Shown piece by piece: positions 8,646-16,012 of a stretch of DNA of 36,122 bases. The stretch is from CAZEFK01 sp964511405 (GTDB taxonomy: Bacteria; Pseudomonadota; Alphaproteobacteria; Elsterales; Elsteraceae), in assembly GCA_964511405.1 (NCBI GenBank), contig CAZEFK010000052.1:1-36122 (forward strand). The letters run 5' to 3'. The translations under genes and the position numbers were made by a program. Within the stretch, counting starts at the first letter, position 1. Each line of letters opens with the position of its first letter. The notes beneath the pieces were generated by a model. It was not told the DNA's origin. It made no database searches and saw only the letters and a program-made list of their open reading frames with translations.

Positions 8646-9317
8646 TCAGTCCTGGACGTCGGCCTTCGGCCGCGGCCCGTAGCTCTTGAACCGCTCGATC
8701 ACCTGGTCGATCTCGGCGTCGGGCAGGATGCGCGGGCCGCCGATCGCCAGCGACAGATAGTACTGGCGGGCCAGGGTCTCGATCTCGACCGCCAGCCACA
8801 GCGCCTTCTTGACGGTGGCGCCCGTGGCGATCACGCCATGGTTTGCCAGCAGGCAGCAGGTCCGGCCTGCCATCGCGGCCAGCGCATGCCGGGACAGCTC
8901 TTCGGTGCCGTAGGTGGCGTAGGGGGCGATGCGGACGGTCGGGCCGCCGGCGGCGGCGATCATGTAGTGGACGGCCGGAATCTCCCGGCCGCAGATCGCC
9001 AGCGTCGTGGCGTAGGTGCTGTGGGTGTGCACGACGGCGCCGACATCGGACCGCGAGCGCAGGATGTCCAGGTGGAAGCGCCATTCCGACGACGGCTGCA
9101 GCGGTCCGGTCCAGCTGCCGTACTCGCCCTCCAGCGGCATGGTCGCCAGGTCCTGGGGATCCAGCTCGTCATAGGGCACGCCGGACGGCGTGATCAGCAT
9201 GGCCTGGCCGTGGCGGGCGCTGATGTTGCCCGAGGTGCCCTGGTTGATGCCCAGGGCGTTCATCGACCGGGCGGCGTCGACGATGCTGCGGCGCAGCTCC
9301 AGCTCCGCGGTGGTCAT
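8646..9317 (-). CDS. FucA-like class II aldolase (L-fuculose-phosphate aldolase family)
   Basis: Zinc aldolase of 223 residues, the size of FucA. Visible motifs are NQGTSGNISAR (phosphate-binding loop, about 25-35), LQPSSEWRFH (catalytic Glu, about 75), VVHTHSTYATTLA (HxH zinc ligands) and LLANHGVIATG (third His). The family cleaves L-fuculose 1-phosphate, L-ribulose 5-phosphate (epimerase members) or related ketose phosphates to DHAP plus an aldehyde; some members are decarboxylases of 3-oxo acid phosphates. The position between the 2-hydroxyacid dehydrogenase (13 bases upstream) and the flavin dehydrogenase (3 bases downstream) suits either a ketose phosphate or an oxo-acid phosphate. A purine-rich AAGGACG precedes ATG 9317. 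Confidence 0.85.
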   Translation of the reverse strand: MTTAELELRRSIVDAARSMNALGINQGTSGNISARHGQAMLITPSGVPYDELDPQDLATMPLEGEYGSWTGPLQPSSEWRFHLDILRSRSDVGAVVHTHSTYATTLAICGREIPAVHYMIAAAGGPTVRIAPYATYGTEELSRHALAAMAGRTCCLLANHGVIATGATVKKALWLAVEIETLARQYYLSLAIGGPRILPDAEIDQVIERFKSYGPRPKADVQD

Positions 9318-9330
9318 GGGACGTCGTCCT

Positions 9331-10374
9331 TCAGCAAGGGTTGAGCGGCGGCTGGCCGGACCGGAAGCGCCTGATTTCCTCGGCGATCATGCGGGCGGCG
9401 ATGCGCACCGTGGTGGTCGAGGCGCCGGCGATGTGCGGCGTCAGGGTGACGCTGTCGAGCTTCAGGAGCGGCCAGTCCGGCGGCACCGGCTCGATGCCGA
9501 AGGTCTCCAGCATGGCGCCGCGCAGATGGCCCGAGGCCAGGGCCTGGGTCAGGGCGTCGTAGTCGACCATCGGCCCGCGCGCGGTGTTGATGAAATAAGC
9601 GCCCGCCTTCATGCGCGCGAACTGGGCCGCGCCCAGGAAGCTGGTGGTCTCGGGCGTGACCCGGGCATGCAGGCTGACGATGTCGCTCTCGGCCAGCAGC
9701 CGGTCGAGGCCGACCATGACGACACCGTCGGCGACGTCCTCATGGGACAGGGTCTGGTAGGGGTCGGCGACCAGGATCCGGCAGCCGAAAGGCTTCAGCA
9801 GCCGGACCACGCGGGTGCCGATCAGGCCGTAGCCGATCAGCCCGACGGTCTGCTCCGACAGCTCGGTGCCGGTGCGGTCGGCGCGGTAGAGGTCGCCGCG
9901 CCACAGGCCCTGGCGCAGGCCCTCGTGACCGGCGCGGATCAGCCGGGTCTCGGCCAGGATCGCGCCGATGGTGAACTCGGCCACCGCCGAGGCGTTGCGG
10001 CCGGGCGCGTTGACCACGGTGACGCCGCGGCCGCGGCAGGCCGCCATGTCGATGTTGACCGGGCCGCCGCGCGACACCGCGATCAGCTTGAGATGGGGCA
10101 GGCGGTCCAGCATGCCGGCGGTAACAGGCGCCAGGTGATTGATCAGGATCTCGGCGTCGCCCACGAAGTCGGCGATCTGGTCCGGCTCGCCCAGATACTC
10201 CTTCAGGCCGGGCAGGCCGCCGTCCTGGTAGCCGTGGCGCATCGGCTCGTCGGGCCAGGCCAGCTCCAGGGTGCGCAGGACGGCGCCCGCGGCCGCCGGG
10301 CCCAGAGCCTCGACGAAGGCCTCCGGCTTCATGAAGCGGTCGCCGATGACCGCGATGGTGGGCTTCGACGTCAT
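9331..10374 (-). CDS. D-isomer-specific 2-hydroxyacid dehydrogenase (PGDH-like)
   Basis: NAD(P)-dependent oxidoreductase of 347 residues. The Rossmann loop GLIGYGLIGTRVVRLLKPFG (about 187-206) is preceded by SRGGPVNID (catalytic Arg). It is followed by FINTARGPMVDYDAL, ETFGIEPVP (catalytic Glu region) and LTPHIAGAS (catalytic His). All three catalytic residues of the D-2-hydroxyacid dehydrogenase family are present. No ACT regulatory domain follows, so it is not a serine-pathway SerA. The ATG at 10374 overlaps the EryA-like kinase stop (ATGA). The likely job is interconversion of a 2-hydroxy and 2-oxo acid or aldonate within the polyol pathway. No such enzyme belongs to the classic eryABC pathway, which is one reason to suspect a different substrate. 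Confidence 0.82.
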   Translation of the reverse strand: MTSKPTIAVIGDRFMKPEAFVEALGPAAAGAVLRTLELAWPDEPMRHGYQDGGLPGLKEYLGEPDQIADFVGDAEILINHLAPVTAGMLDRLPHLKLIAVSRGGPVNIDMAACRGRGVTVVNAPGRNASAVAEFTIGAILAETRLIRAGHEGLRQGLWRGDLYRADRTGTELSEQTVGLIGYGLIGTRVVRLLKPFGCRILVADPYQTLSHEDVADGVVMVGLDRLLAESDIVSLHARVTPETTSFLGAAQFARMKAGAYFINTARGPMVDYDALTQALASGHLRGAMLETFGIEPVPPDWPLLKLDSVTLTPHIAGASTTTVRIAARMIAEEIRRFRSGQPPLNPC

Positions 10375-11954
10375 GACGGATCCTTGGTGATCTGGGCCAG
10401 CGGCGCCCAGAGCGGCGCCATGGCCTGGCGGGCTGCGACATACAGCGGGAACAGCCGGTCGTAGAGCGGCTGCAGGGCAGGATCGGGCGGGAGGGCGGCA
10501 CCCAGGGTCGGCGCCACCCACCGCTGGGCCGCCGCGTCCAGGTCGGGCAGGGCGCCGATCGCCACGGCCGCCATCATGGCGGCGCCGGCGGCGCCGCATT
10601 CCTCGCGTTCGATCCGGCGCACCGGCGCGCCCAGAACCGAGGCCAGGATCTGGCTCAGGGCCGCCGAACGCGCGGCGCCGCCGGTCAGCCGCATTTCCTG
10701 CGGCAGCGGCCCGGCGGCGGCGTAGCAGTCGCGCGCGGCCAGGGCGATGCCCTCGTACAGCGCGCGCATCAGGTCCAGGAAGCCGGCACGGCGCGACAGC
10801 CCGGCGAACTGGGCGCGGGCGGCGGCATTGACGAACGGGCCGCGCTCGCCGGCCTCGTGGATGTAGGGATGGTAGAGCGCCGCGCCCGGCCGCGCCGTCA
10901 GCACGCGGGCATCGAACGCGGCCAGGGCGTCGCGCGGCGTGCTGGCGGCGCCCAGCAGCCCGGCGGCCTCGCGGCCGACCGCCACCAGCCAGTCGATGTT
11001 GAGCGTCGCCGCCATGGTCGACTGCATCCGTGCGGCCGCGGGCGGCCCCGGCAGGGTCCCGGGCAGCGCCATGGTGTAGCCGCCTGCTTCGGCCGGGGCC
11101 TCCCAGCGGGCGAGGTCGGGCACCAGCCGCATGTGCATGGCGGTCGAGCCCAGGACGGAGCAGCCGACCGGCGCGCCGTCCGGACCGGGCACGGTCAGCC
11201 CGCCGCCCAGGGCGGTGCAGACCACGTCGACCGCGCCCAGCGACACCGGCAGGCCGGCGGGCAGCCCGGTCTCGGCCGCCGCCGCCGGGGTCAGCGGGTG
11301 GGTGACGACGCTGCCGTCCAGCAGTTCCGGCAGCAGCCGGCGCTGCGTCGCCAGGCCCAGCCGATCCAGGATCTCGGGCGCATAGCGGCGGGCGCGCAGG
11401 TCGCCGAAAGTGAACAACCCCTCGGACGGGTCGGTCGCGCGCTCGCCGGTCAGCTTCAGGTACAGCCAGTCCTTGCAATGCAGGGCGGTGGCCGCGCGGT
11501 CGAGCAGGGCGGGCTGGTGGCGGGCCAGCCACAGCAGGTGCATCGCCTGGCTGCAGGCATTGAGGCCGCAGCCGGTCAGGCCATAAAGGGCCTGGGCCGT
11601 GCCGTCGGCGACCAAGGCCTCGACCAGGCCGGCAGCGCGCGAGTCCAGCCACAGCCAGGCCGGCGCCACCGGCTCGCCGGCAGCGTCGACCAGCCAGGTG
11701 CCGTCGCCCTGGCCGGTCACCGCCAGCGCCGCCGCGCGCCGGTCGAGGCCGGACAGCGCCGCGCCCAGGTCGCGCAGGACGTCGCGGCAGTCGGCCCAGG
11801 TCTGCGCCATGTCCTGGGTGACCGCGGCGCCCTGGTCGTCATAGCGGTTGGGCCGCGCCGCGGCGGCGACCTGCTGGCCGTCGAGGTCGAAGGCCAGCGC
11901 CTTGACCACCGAGGTGCCGGCATCGACCGCGACGATCAGGTCGCGGCGGGTCAT
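10371..11954 (-). CDS. eryA: EryA-like FGGY-family carbohydrate kinase
   Basis: ATP-dependent kinase of 527 residues. The phosphate loop is VAVDAGTSVVKALAFD at residues 9-24, then AVTGQGDGTWLVD, APAWLWLDSRAAGLVE, HCKDWLYLKLTGERATDPSEG, LGAVDVVCTALGGGL, LGSTAMHMR, MAATLNIDW, YHPYIHEAGERGPF and LTGGAARSAAL. These blocks follow the erythritol kinase (EryA) subgroup of rhizobia and Brucella closely, as I recall it. The reaction would be erythritol, or a related polyol, to its 1- or 4-phosphate, the substrate for the GlpD/EryB-like enzyme 1.7 kb downstream. Missing from this window are EryC-type epimerase and TpiB/RpiB-type isomerases, so the symbol denotes family resemblance, not a proven pathway. 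The start overlaps the upstream ATPase stop by 4 bases. Confidence 0.75.
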   Translation of the reverse strand: MTRRDLIVAVDAGTSVVKALAFDLDGQQVAAAARPNRYDDQGAAVTQDMAQTWADCRDVLRDLGAALSGLDRRAAALAVTGQGDGTWLVDAAGEPVAPAWLWLDSRAAGLVEALVADGTAQALYGLTGCGLNACSQAMHLLWLARHQPALLDRAATALHCKDWLYLKLTGERATDPSEGLFTFGDLRARRYAPEILDRLGLATQRRLLPELLDGSVVTHPLTPAAAAETGLPAGLPVSLGAVDVVCTALGGGLTVPGPDGAPVGCSVLGSTAMHMRLVPDLARWEAPAEAGGYTMALPGTLPGPPAAARMQSTMAATLNIDWLVAVGREAAGLLGAASTPRDALAAFDARVLTARPGAALYHPYIHEAGERGPFVNAAARAQFAGLSRRAGFLDLMRALYEGIALAARDCYAAAGPLPQEMRLTGGAARSAALSQILASVLGAPVRRIEREECGAAGAAMMAAVAIGALPDLDAAAQRWVAPTLGAALPPDPALQPLYDRLFPLYVAARQAMAPLWAPLAQITKDPS

Positions 11955-13039
11955 GCCGAGCCCCCGAGCCCATGGCGGACCGCGCGGCCGCTGTCGGCCT
12001 CGAACAGGTGCAGGGCGTCTGGCGGCAGCGCCAGCGGCACCGTCGCGCCGACCCGCAGGCCGAGCGCCTGGTCGGTGACCGCCACCAGCGGGCAGCCGCC
12101 CAGGTCCAGGCCGACGTGGGTCTGGTCGCCCAGCCAGCTGTGGAAGGTGACGGTGGCCGTGAGGCCGCCGGTGCCGATCCGGATGCGGTGCGGGCGGATC
12201 CCGGCGCGCCAGCGCCTGGTGCCGTCGGCGGCCAGGCCCGGGGCCGAGACGCGGATCGCGCCGGGCAGGACCAGGGCGCGGTCCTCGACCGCCACGTCGA
12301 ACAGGTTCATCGGCGGCTCGCCGATGAAGCCGGCGACGAACAGGTTGGCGGGCCGCTCCTTGAGCTCCGCGGGCACCGCATATTGCTGCAGGACACCGCC
12401 CTCCATGACCGCGATGCGGTCGGCCAGCGCCATGGCCTCGGTCTGGTCGTGGGTGACGAACACCGTGGTCAGCCGGTGCTCGGCCAGGTAGTCCTTGATC
12501 CGCGCCCGGAGCAGTGCGCGCAGGTCGGGCTCCAGCTGCGACATCGGCTCGTCGAGCAGCGACACCGGCGCCCGGCGGACCAGGGCGCGGGCCAGCGAGG
12601 TGCGCTGCTGCTGGCCGGCCGCGATGGTGCCGGGATAGCGCTCCAGGATGCCGTCGATCTCCAGCAGCTCGGCGATCCGGCGCACCCGCGCCTCGACCTG
12701 GGCGCGCGGCTGGCGCTCGCGCAGCAGCGCGAAGGCGATGTTGTCGCGGACCCGGAGCGGCGGATAGAGCGCATAGCCCTCGAAGGCCATGGCGACGCCG
12801 CGCTGCGCCGGCGGCAGGCGGTGCACCGGCTGGCCGGAGATGCGCACGGCGCCGCCGGTGACGTCCTCGAAGCCCGCGATCATGCGCAGGATGCTGGTCT
12901 TGCCGCAGCCGGACGAGCCCAGCAGCGCCACGGTCTCGCCGTCGCCGACGTCGAGGTCGACGTCGCGCACCGCCGTCACCGGCGGCCGGCCGCGCGGCCG
13001 GTAAGTCTTGGCGAGGCGTTCCAGGGCGAGGTTGGCCAT
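11951..13039 (-). CDS. CUT1 ABC transporter ATPase, second NBD (consensus catalytic residues, degenerate signature)
   Basis: Cytoplasmic ATPase of a carbohydrate importer, MalK/UgpC type, 362 residues: ATPase domain (1-230) plus a C-terminal TOBE/OB regulatory domain. Walker A GSSGCGKT 41-48, Walker B SLLDEP with Glu164, and H-loop VTHDQTEAM with His197 are normal. The Q-loop Gln is replaced by Glu87 (AFEGYALYPP), the ABC signature is IAAGQ (139-143) instead of LSGGQ, and the D-loop is SQLEP instead of SNLDA. These losses mirror those of the other ATPase in the operon (see findings). The site AGGAG precedes ATG 13039, 8 bases after the previous stop. A start 29 codons further upstream is possible but would lie inside the upstream gene. 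Confidence 0.9.
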   Translation of the reverse strand: MANLALERLAKTYRPRGRPPVTAVRDVDLDVGDGETVALLGSSGCGKTSILRMIAGFEDVTGGAVRISGQPVHRLPPAQRGVAMAFEGYALYPPLRVRDNIAFALLRERQPRAQVEARVRRIAELLEIDGILERYPGTIAAGQQQRTSLARALVRRAPVSLLDEPMSQLEPDLRALLRARIKDYLAEHRLTTVFVTHDQTEAMALADRIAVMEGGVLQQYAVPAELKERPANLFVAGFIGEPPMNLFDVAVEDRALVLPGAIRVSAPGLAADGTRRWRAGIRPHRIRIGTGGLTATVTFHSWLGDQTHVGLDLGGCPLVAVTDQALGLRVGATVPLALPPDALHLFEADSGRAVRHGLGGSA

Positions 13040-13047
13040 GGGGGCTC

Positions 13048-14145
13048 CTAATGGCTCAACAGCGCGATGCGCGCCCGGGTCTCGGCGTCGAACAGCAGGA
13101 CCTGGGCGGGATCGATGGCGACCCACACCGGCCGGCGGCCGCGGCCGTAGTCCGCGGCCCGGTCCTCGGGCACGGTCGCCAGCAGCTCCTGGCCGGCGCC
13201 GCGCAGGTAGAGCACGCTGCGGACATTGAGCGGCATGACGGTTTCCAGCTCGGCCGCGATGCCGTCGGCGCCGGGCTCCAGGCGGACCTCGACATGCTCG
13301 GGCCGGAGGCCGGCCAGGCAGGCGCGGCCGGCGGCATGGGCGAGGCCGGCGGGCAGGGTCAGCGCGCCGCCCAGCAGGCCGATGCGGGCGCCGCCGGGGG
13401 CTCGTTCCGGCCGGCAGGGCACGAGGTTGATGGTCGGGTCGCCGAAGCGGCGGGCCACCTCCACCGAGGCCGGCTGGCCGTACAGCGCCGCCGGCACGTC
13501 GACCTGCTCGAGCCGGCCGTCGCGCAGGAAGGCGATGCGGTCGCCCAGCGCCATGGCCTCGCGGTAGTCCTGGGTGACGTAGAGCACGGCGGCGTCGAAG
13601 GCGCGCAGCAGGCGCGGCAGCTCCAGCCGCATCTCGTAGCGCAGCTTGGCGTCGACGTTGCGCAAGGGGTCGTCCAGCAGCACCACGCCGGGGCCGGAGG
13701 CTAGCGCCCGGGCCAGCGACGTGCGCTGCTTCTGGCCGTTGGACAGCTCACGCGGGGGATGGCCCAGCACATGGCCGATGCGCAGGAGGTCCGCGACCTC
13801 GGCCACTCGCGCCCGCAGCCTGGCTTCGTCCCAGCCGCGGGCGCGCAGCGGGCTGGCGATGTTCTCGAACGCGCTCAGGTGCGGGTAGAGCGCGAAGTTC
13901 TGGAACGCCATGGCCAGGCCGCGCCGCTCCGGCCCCAGGGCCGCCAGCGGCTGGCCGGCGATCACGATCTCGCCGGCGTCGGGCTCGACGGTGCCGGCGA
14001 TCAGCCGCAGCAGCAGGGTCTTGCCCGCGCCCGAGGGGCCGCACACGACGACCGTCTCGCCGGCCGCGACCGCAAGGTCGACGCCGTCGAGCACCCGGGC
14101 CTTGCCGAACGCCTTGGCCAGTCCTTGGATCACCAGGTCGGCCAT
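13048..14145 (-). CDS. CUT1 ABC transporter ATPase, first NBD (degenerate Walker B/H-loop, normal signature)
   Basis: Second MalK/UgpC-type ATPase, 365 residues, ATPase domain plus C-terminal TOBE domain (about 235-365). Walker A GPSGAGKT 36-43, Q-loop Gln82 (AFQNFALYPHL) and signature LSNGQ 134-138 are intact. The catalytic Glu after Walker B is Asp159 (VVLLDDPL) and the switch His is Gln192 (YVTQDYREAM), so its own hydrolytic residues are compromised. Most CUT1 importers use a homodimer of one ATPase. A pair such as this is known from the rhizobial glycerol transporter GlpST. It lies 4 bases after the MalG-type permease and 8 before the second ATPase, so the subunits are made together. Confidence 0.9.
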   Translation of the reverse strand: MADLVIQGLAKAFGKARVLDGVDLAVAAGETVVVCGPSGAGKTLLLRLIAGTVEPDAGEIVIAGQPLAALGPERRGLAMAFQNFALYPHLSAFENIASPLRARGWDEARLRARVAEVADLLRIGHVLGHPPRELSNGQKQRTSLARALASGPGVVLLDDPLRNVDAKLRYEMRLELPRLLRAFDAAVLYVTQDYREAMALGDRIAFLRDGRLEQVDVPAALYGQPASVEVARRFGDPTINLVPCRPERAPGGARIGLLGGALTLPAGLAHAAGRACLAGLRPEHVEVRLEPGADGIAAELETVMPLNVRSVLYLRGAGQELLATVPEDRAADYGRGRRPVWVAIDPAQVLLFDAETRARIALLSH

Positions 14146-14149
14146 GGCG

Positions 14150-15001
14150 TCAGCCCTTCACCGCGCCCAGCGACAGCCCCTCGACGAGGTAGCGCTGGGC
14201 GACCAGGGCGAGCACCAGGTTGGGCAGGATCGACAGCACGATCGAGGCGGCGATCTGTCCGTACTGGATGCCCGAGGCGGTGACGAAGGCGAGCGCGCCG
14301 ACGGTGACCGGCTGCTTGTCGGCCGAGCCCAGGATCAGCGCGAAGACGAAGTTGTTCCAGGCGAAGATGAAGGCCAGCAGGCCGGCGGCGGCGATGCCCG
14401 GCCGGGCCAGCGGCACGGCGACGCGCAGGAAGGTGCGGAGCCAGGAATGGCCGTCGATGCGGTAGGCGTGCTCGATGTCCGGGCTCAGGTCCTCGAAATA
14501 GCCGCGCACGATCCACAGGATCAGCGGCAGGCAGATCAGCTGATAGACCCAGACCAGCCCGATATAGGAGTCGGCCAATCCCAAGTCCTGGAAGTACAGC
14601 GCCAGCGGCAGCAGCACCAGGAGCGGCGGCGCGAAGCGGAAGGACAGGAGCGTGAAGGCGATGTTCTCGCCCAGCCGGAACTTGAAGCGGGCGAAGGCGT
14701 AGGCGGCGGGCACGCCGAGCAGCAGCGCCAGCAGCACCGACGCGACCGAGAGGATCACGCTGTTCATGAGGTTGCCCATGAACGGGACCTGCAGCGTGCC
14801 GGCGGTGGTCTGGAGCGTGCCGCTGATGATCGCGGCGTAGTTGGCCAGGGTCGGCGTGAACGCCAGCGACGGCGGAATGCGGAGGATGTCGGCGTTGGTC
14901 TGGACCGACATCAGCACGACCCAGGCGATCGGGAACAGGAAGAAGATCCCGATCGCGGCGAGGGCCAAGGCACGCAGGAGCGCGAGCAGCGGTGCCGGCA
15001 T
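14150..15001 (-). CDS. Carbohydrate ABC transporter permease, MalG type
   Basis: Inner-membrane permease of 283 residues with about six transmembrane helices, starting with a helix at 13-33. The conserved cytoplasmic EAA-loop is present at about 190-215 as EHAYRIDGHSWLRTFLRVAVPLARPGI; its first residues (EHA) differ from the canonical EAA. The C-terminal VEGLSLGAVKG is typical for MalG/UgpE proteins (family ending ...GAVKG). It forms the channel with the MalF-type partner encoded 3 bases upstream, and couples to the ATPases encoded downstream. Confidence 0.9.
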   Translation of the reverse strand: MPAPLLALLRALALAAIGIFFLFPIAWVVLMSVQTNADILRIPPSLAFTPTLANYAAIISGTLQTTAGTLQVPFMGNLMNSVILSVASVLLALLLGVPAAYAFARFKFRLGENIAFTLLSFRFAPPLLVLLPLALYFQDLGLADSYIGLVWVYQLICLPLILWIVRGYFEDLSPDIEHAYRIDGHSWLRTFLRVAVPLARPGIAAAGLLAFIFAWNNFVFALILGSADKQPVTVGALAFVTASGIQYGQIAASIVLSILPNLVLALVAQRYLVEGLSLGAVKG

Positions 15002-15004
15002 GGC

Positions 15005-15937
15005 TCAGCTCACACCCCGCGCCCGCTCGCGCAGGCGCAGCCACTGGCCGACGAACAGGTTCGACAACAGGAAGGTGATCGCCCACAGCACCATCAGCAG
15101 CGCGGCGGAGCGGCCGACATTGGTGTACTGGAAGAACTCCAGATAGGCCTGGACCTGGAACACCATCAGCCGATCGCCGGGACCGCCCTGGGTCATGGCG
15201 TAGACGATGTCGAACTGCTGGATCGCGTCGAGCATCCGGAACAAGGCAGCGGTGATGATGTAGGGCAGCAGCATCGGCAGGGTGATGCGCAGGAACACGA
15301 AGCCGGCCGGCACGCCGTCGATCTGCGCCGCCTCGAACGGTTGTCGCGGCAGGGCGCGCAATCCGGCCAGCAGCAGGATGGTCATGAACGGCGTATAGAC
15401 CCAGACGTCGACCAGCACGACCGTGAACAGCGCGGTCGAGGGCGCCGACGCCCACTTGAACCCGGGCACCCCGGCCAGGGCCACCAGGTAGCTCAGGATC
15501 CCGAAATCGGGGTTGGTCATGAGCTTCCACATCAGCGCCGCGATCGCCGGGGCGATCATCAGCGGCAGCATCAGCACGATGCTCATGGCGTTGTTGAACC
15601 GGGTCGGCCGCTGCAGCAGGAGGGCGATGCCGAGGCCCAGGAGCAGCTCGCTGCCGACCGTCAGCACGGTGTAGGACAGCGAGACCTTGACCGTGTTCCA
15701 GAACGCGGGGTCGGTCAGGAAGTCCTGGTAGTTCTCGGTCCAGGTCATCCCCCGGGTCGTGGGGAAGGCCAGGTTGTAACGCTGCATCGAGTACCAGACG
15801 GCGGTCGCGAACGGGATCAGGATGCCGATGCAGACCAGCAGCGCGGGCAGGCTGAGCAGGTAGGGCAGCAGCCGGCGGGCCCGGCGGACCTTGGGCGCGG
15901 TGCGGTGCGGCTTGGCCACTTGGGACGCGACCACCAT
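15005..15937 (-). CDS. Carbohydrate ABC transporter permease, MalF type
   Basis: Inner-membrane permease of 310 residues. The basic cytoplasmic N terminus (HRTAPKVRRARR) is followed by the first helix (about 24-46), then five more helices. The EAA loop EAAQIDGVPAGFVFLRITLPML is canonical, and the region before it (VVLVDVWVYTPFMTILLLAGLRALP) is the usual MalF/UgpA helix. A 75-base gap containing a strong hairpin separates it from the binding-protein gene upstream, so its expression may be set lower than that of the binding protein. Start ATG 15937. Confidence 0.9.
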   Translation of the reverse strand: MVVASQVAKPHRTAPKVRRARRLLPYLLSLPALLVCIGILIPFATAVWYSMQRYNLAFPTTRGMTWTENYQDFLTDPAFWNTVKVSLSYTVLTVGSELLLGLGIALLLQRPTRFNNAMSIVLMLPLMIAPAIAALMWKLMTNPDFGILSYLVALAGVPGFKWASAPSTALFTVVLVDVWVYTPFMTILLLAGLRALPRQPFEAAQIDGVPAGFVFLRITLPMLLPYIITAALFRMLDAIQQFDIVYAMTQGGPGDRLMVFQVQAYLEFFQYTNVGRSAALLMVLWAITFLLSNLFVGQWLRLRERARGVS

Positions 15938-15971
15938 GAGGGGACCAACCTTGACGACGAACCAGGAAAAC

Positions 15972-16007
15972 GGCCGGGCGGGCCCGGAGGGGAAAGCCCG
16001 CCCGGCC
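15972..16007 (-). terminator. 12-bp stem hairpin between binding-protein and permease genes (mRNA stabiliser / partial terminator)
   Basis: The perfect inverted repeat GGCCGGGCGGGC / GCCCGCCCGGCC (15972-15983 and 15996-16007) has a 12-base loop. On the minus-strand transcript it begins 5 bases after the stop codon of the binding-protein gene and is followed by a short GTTTTCC run. Hairpins at this point in malE-malF-type operons protect the upstream message and reduce downstream transcription. Confidence 0.65.
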
Positions 16008-16012
16008 AGCGG

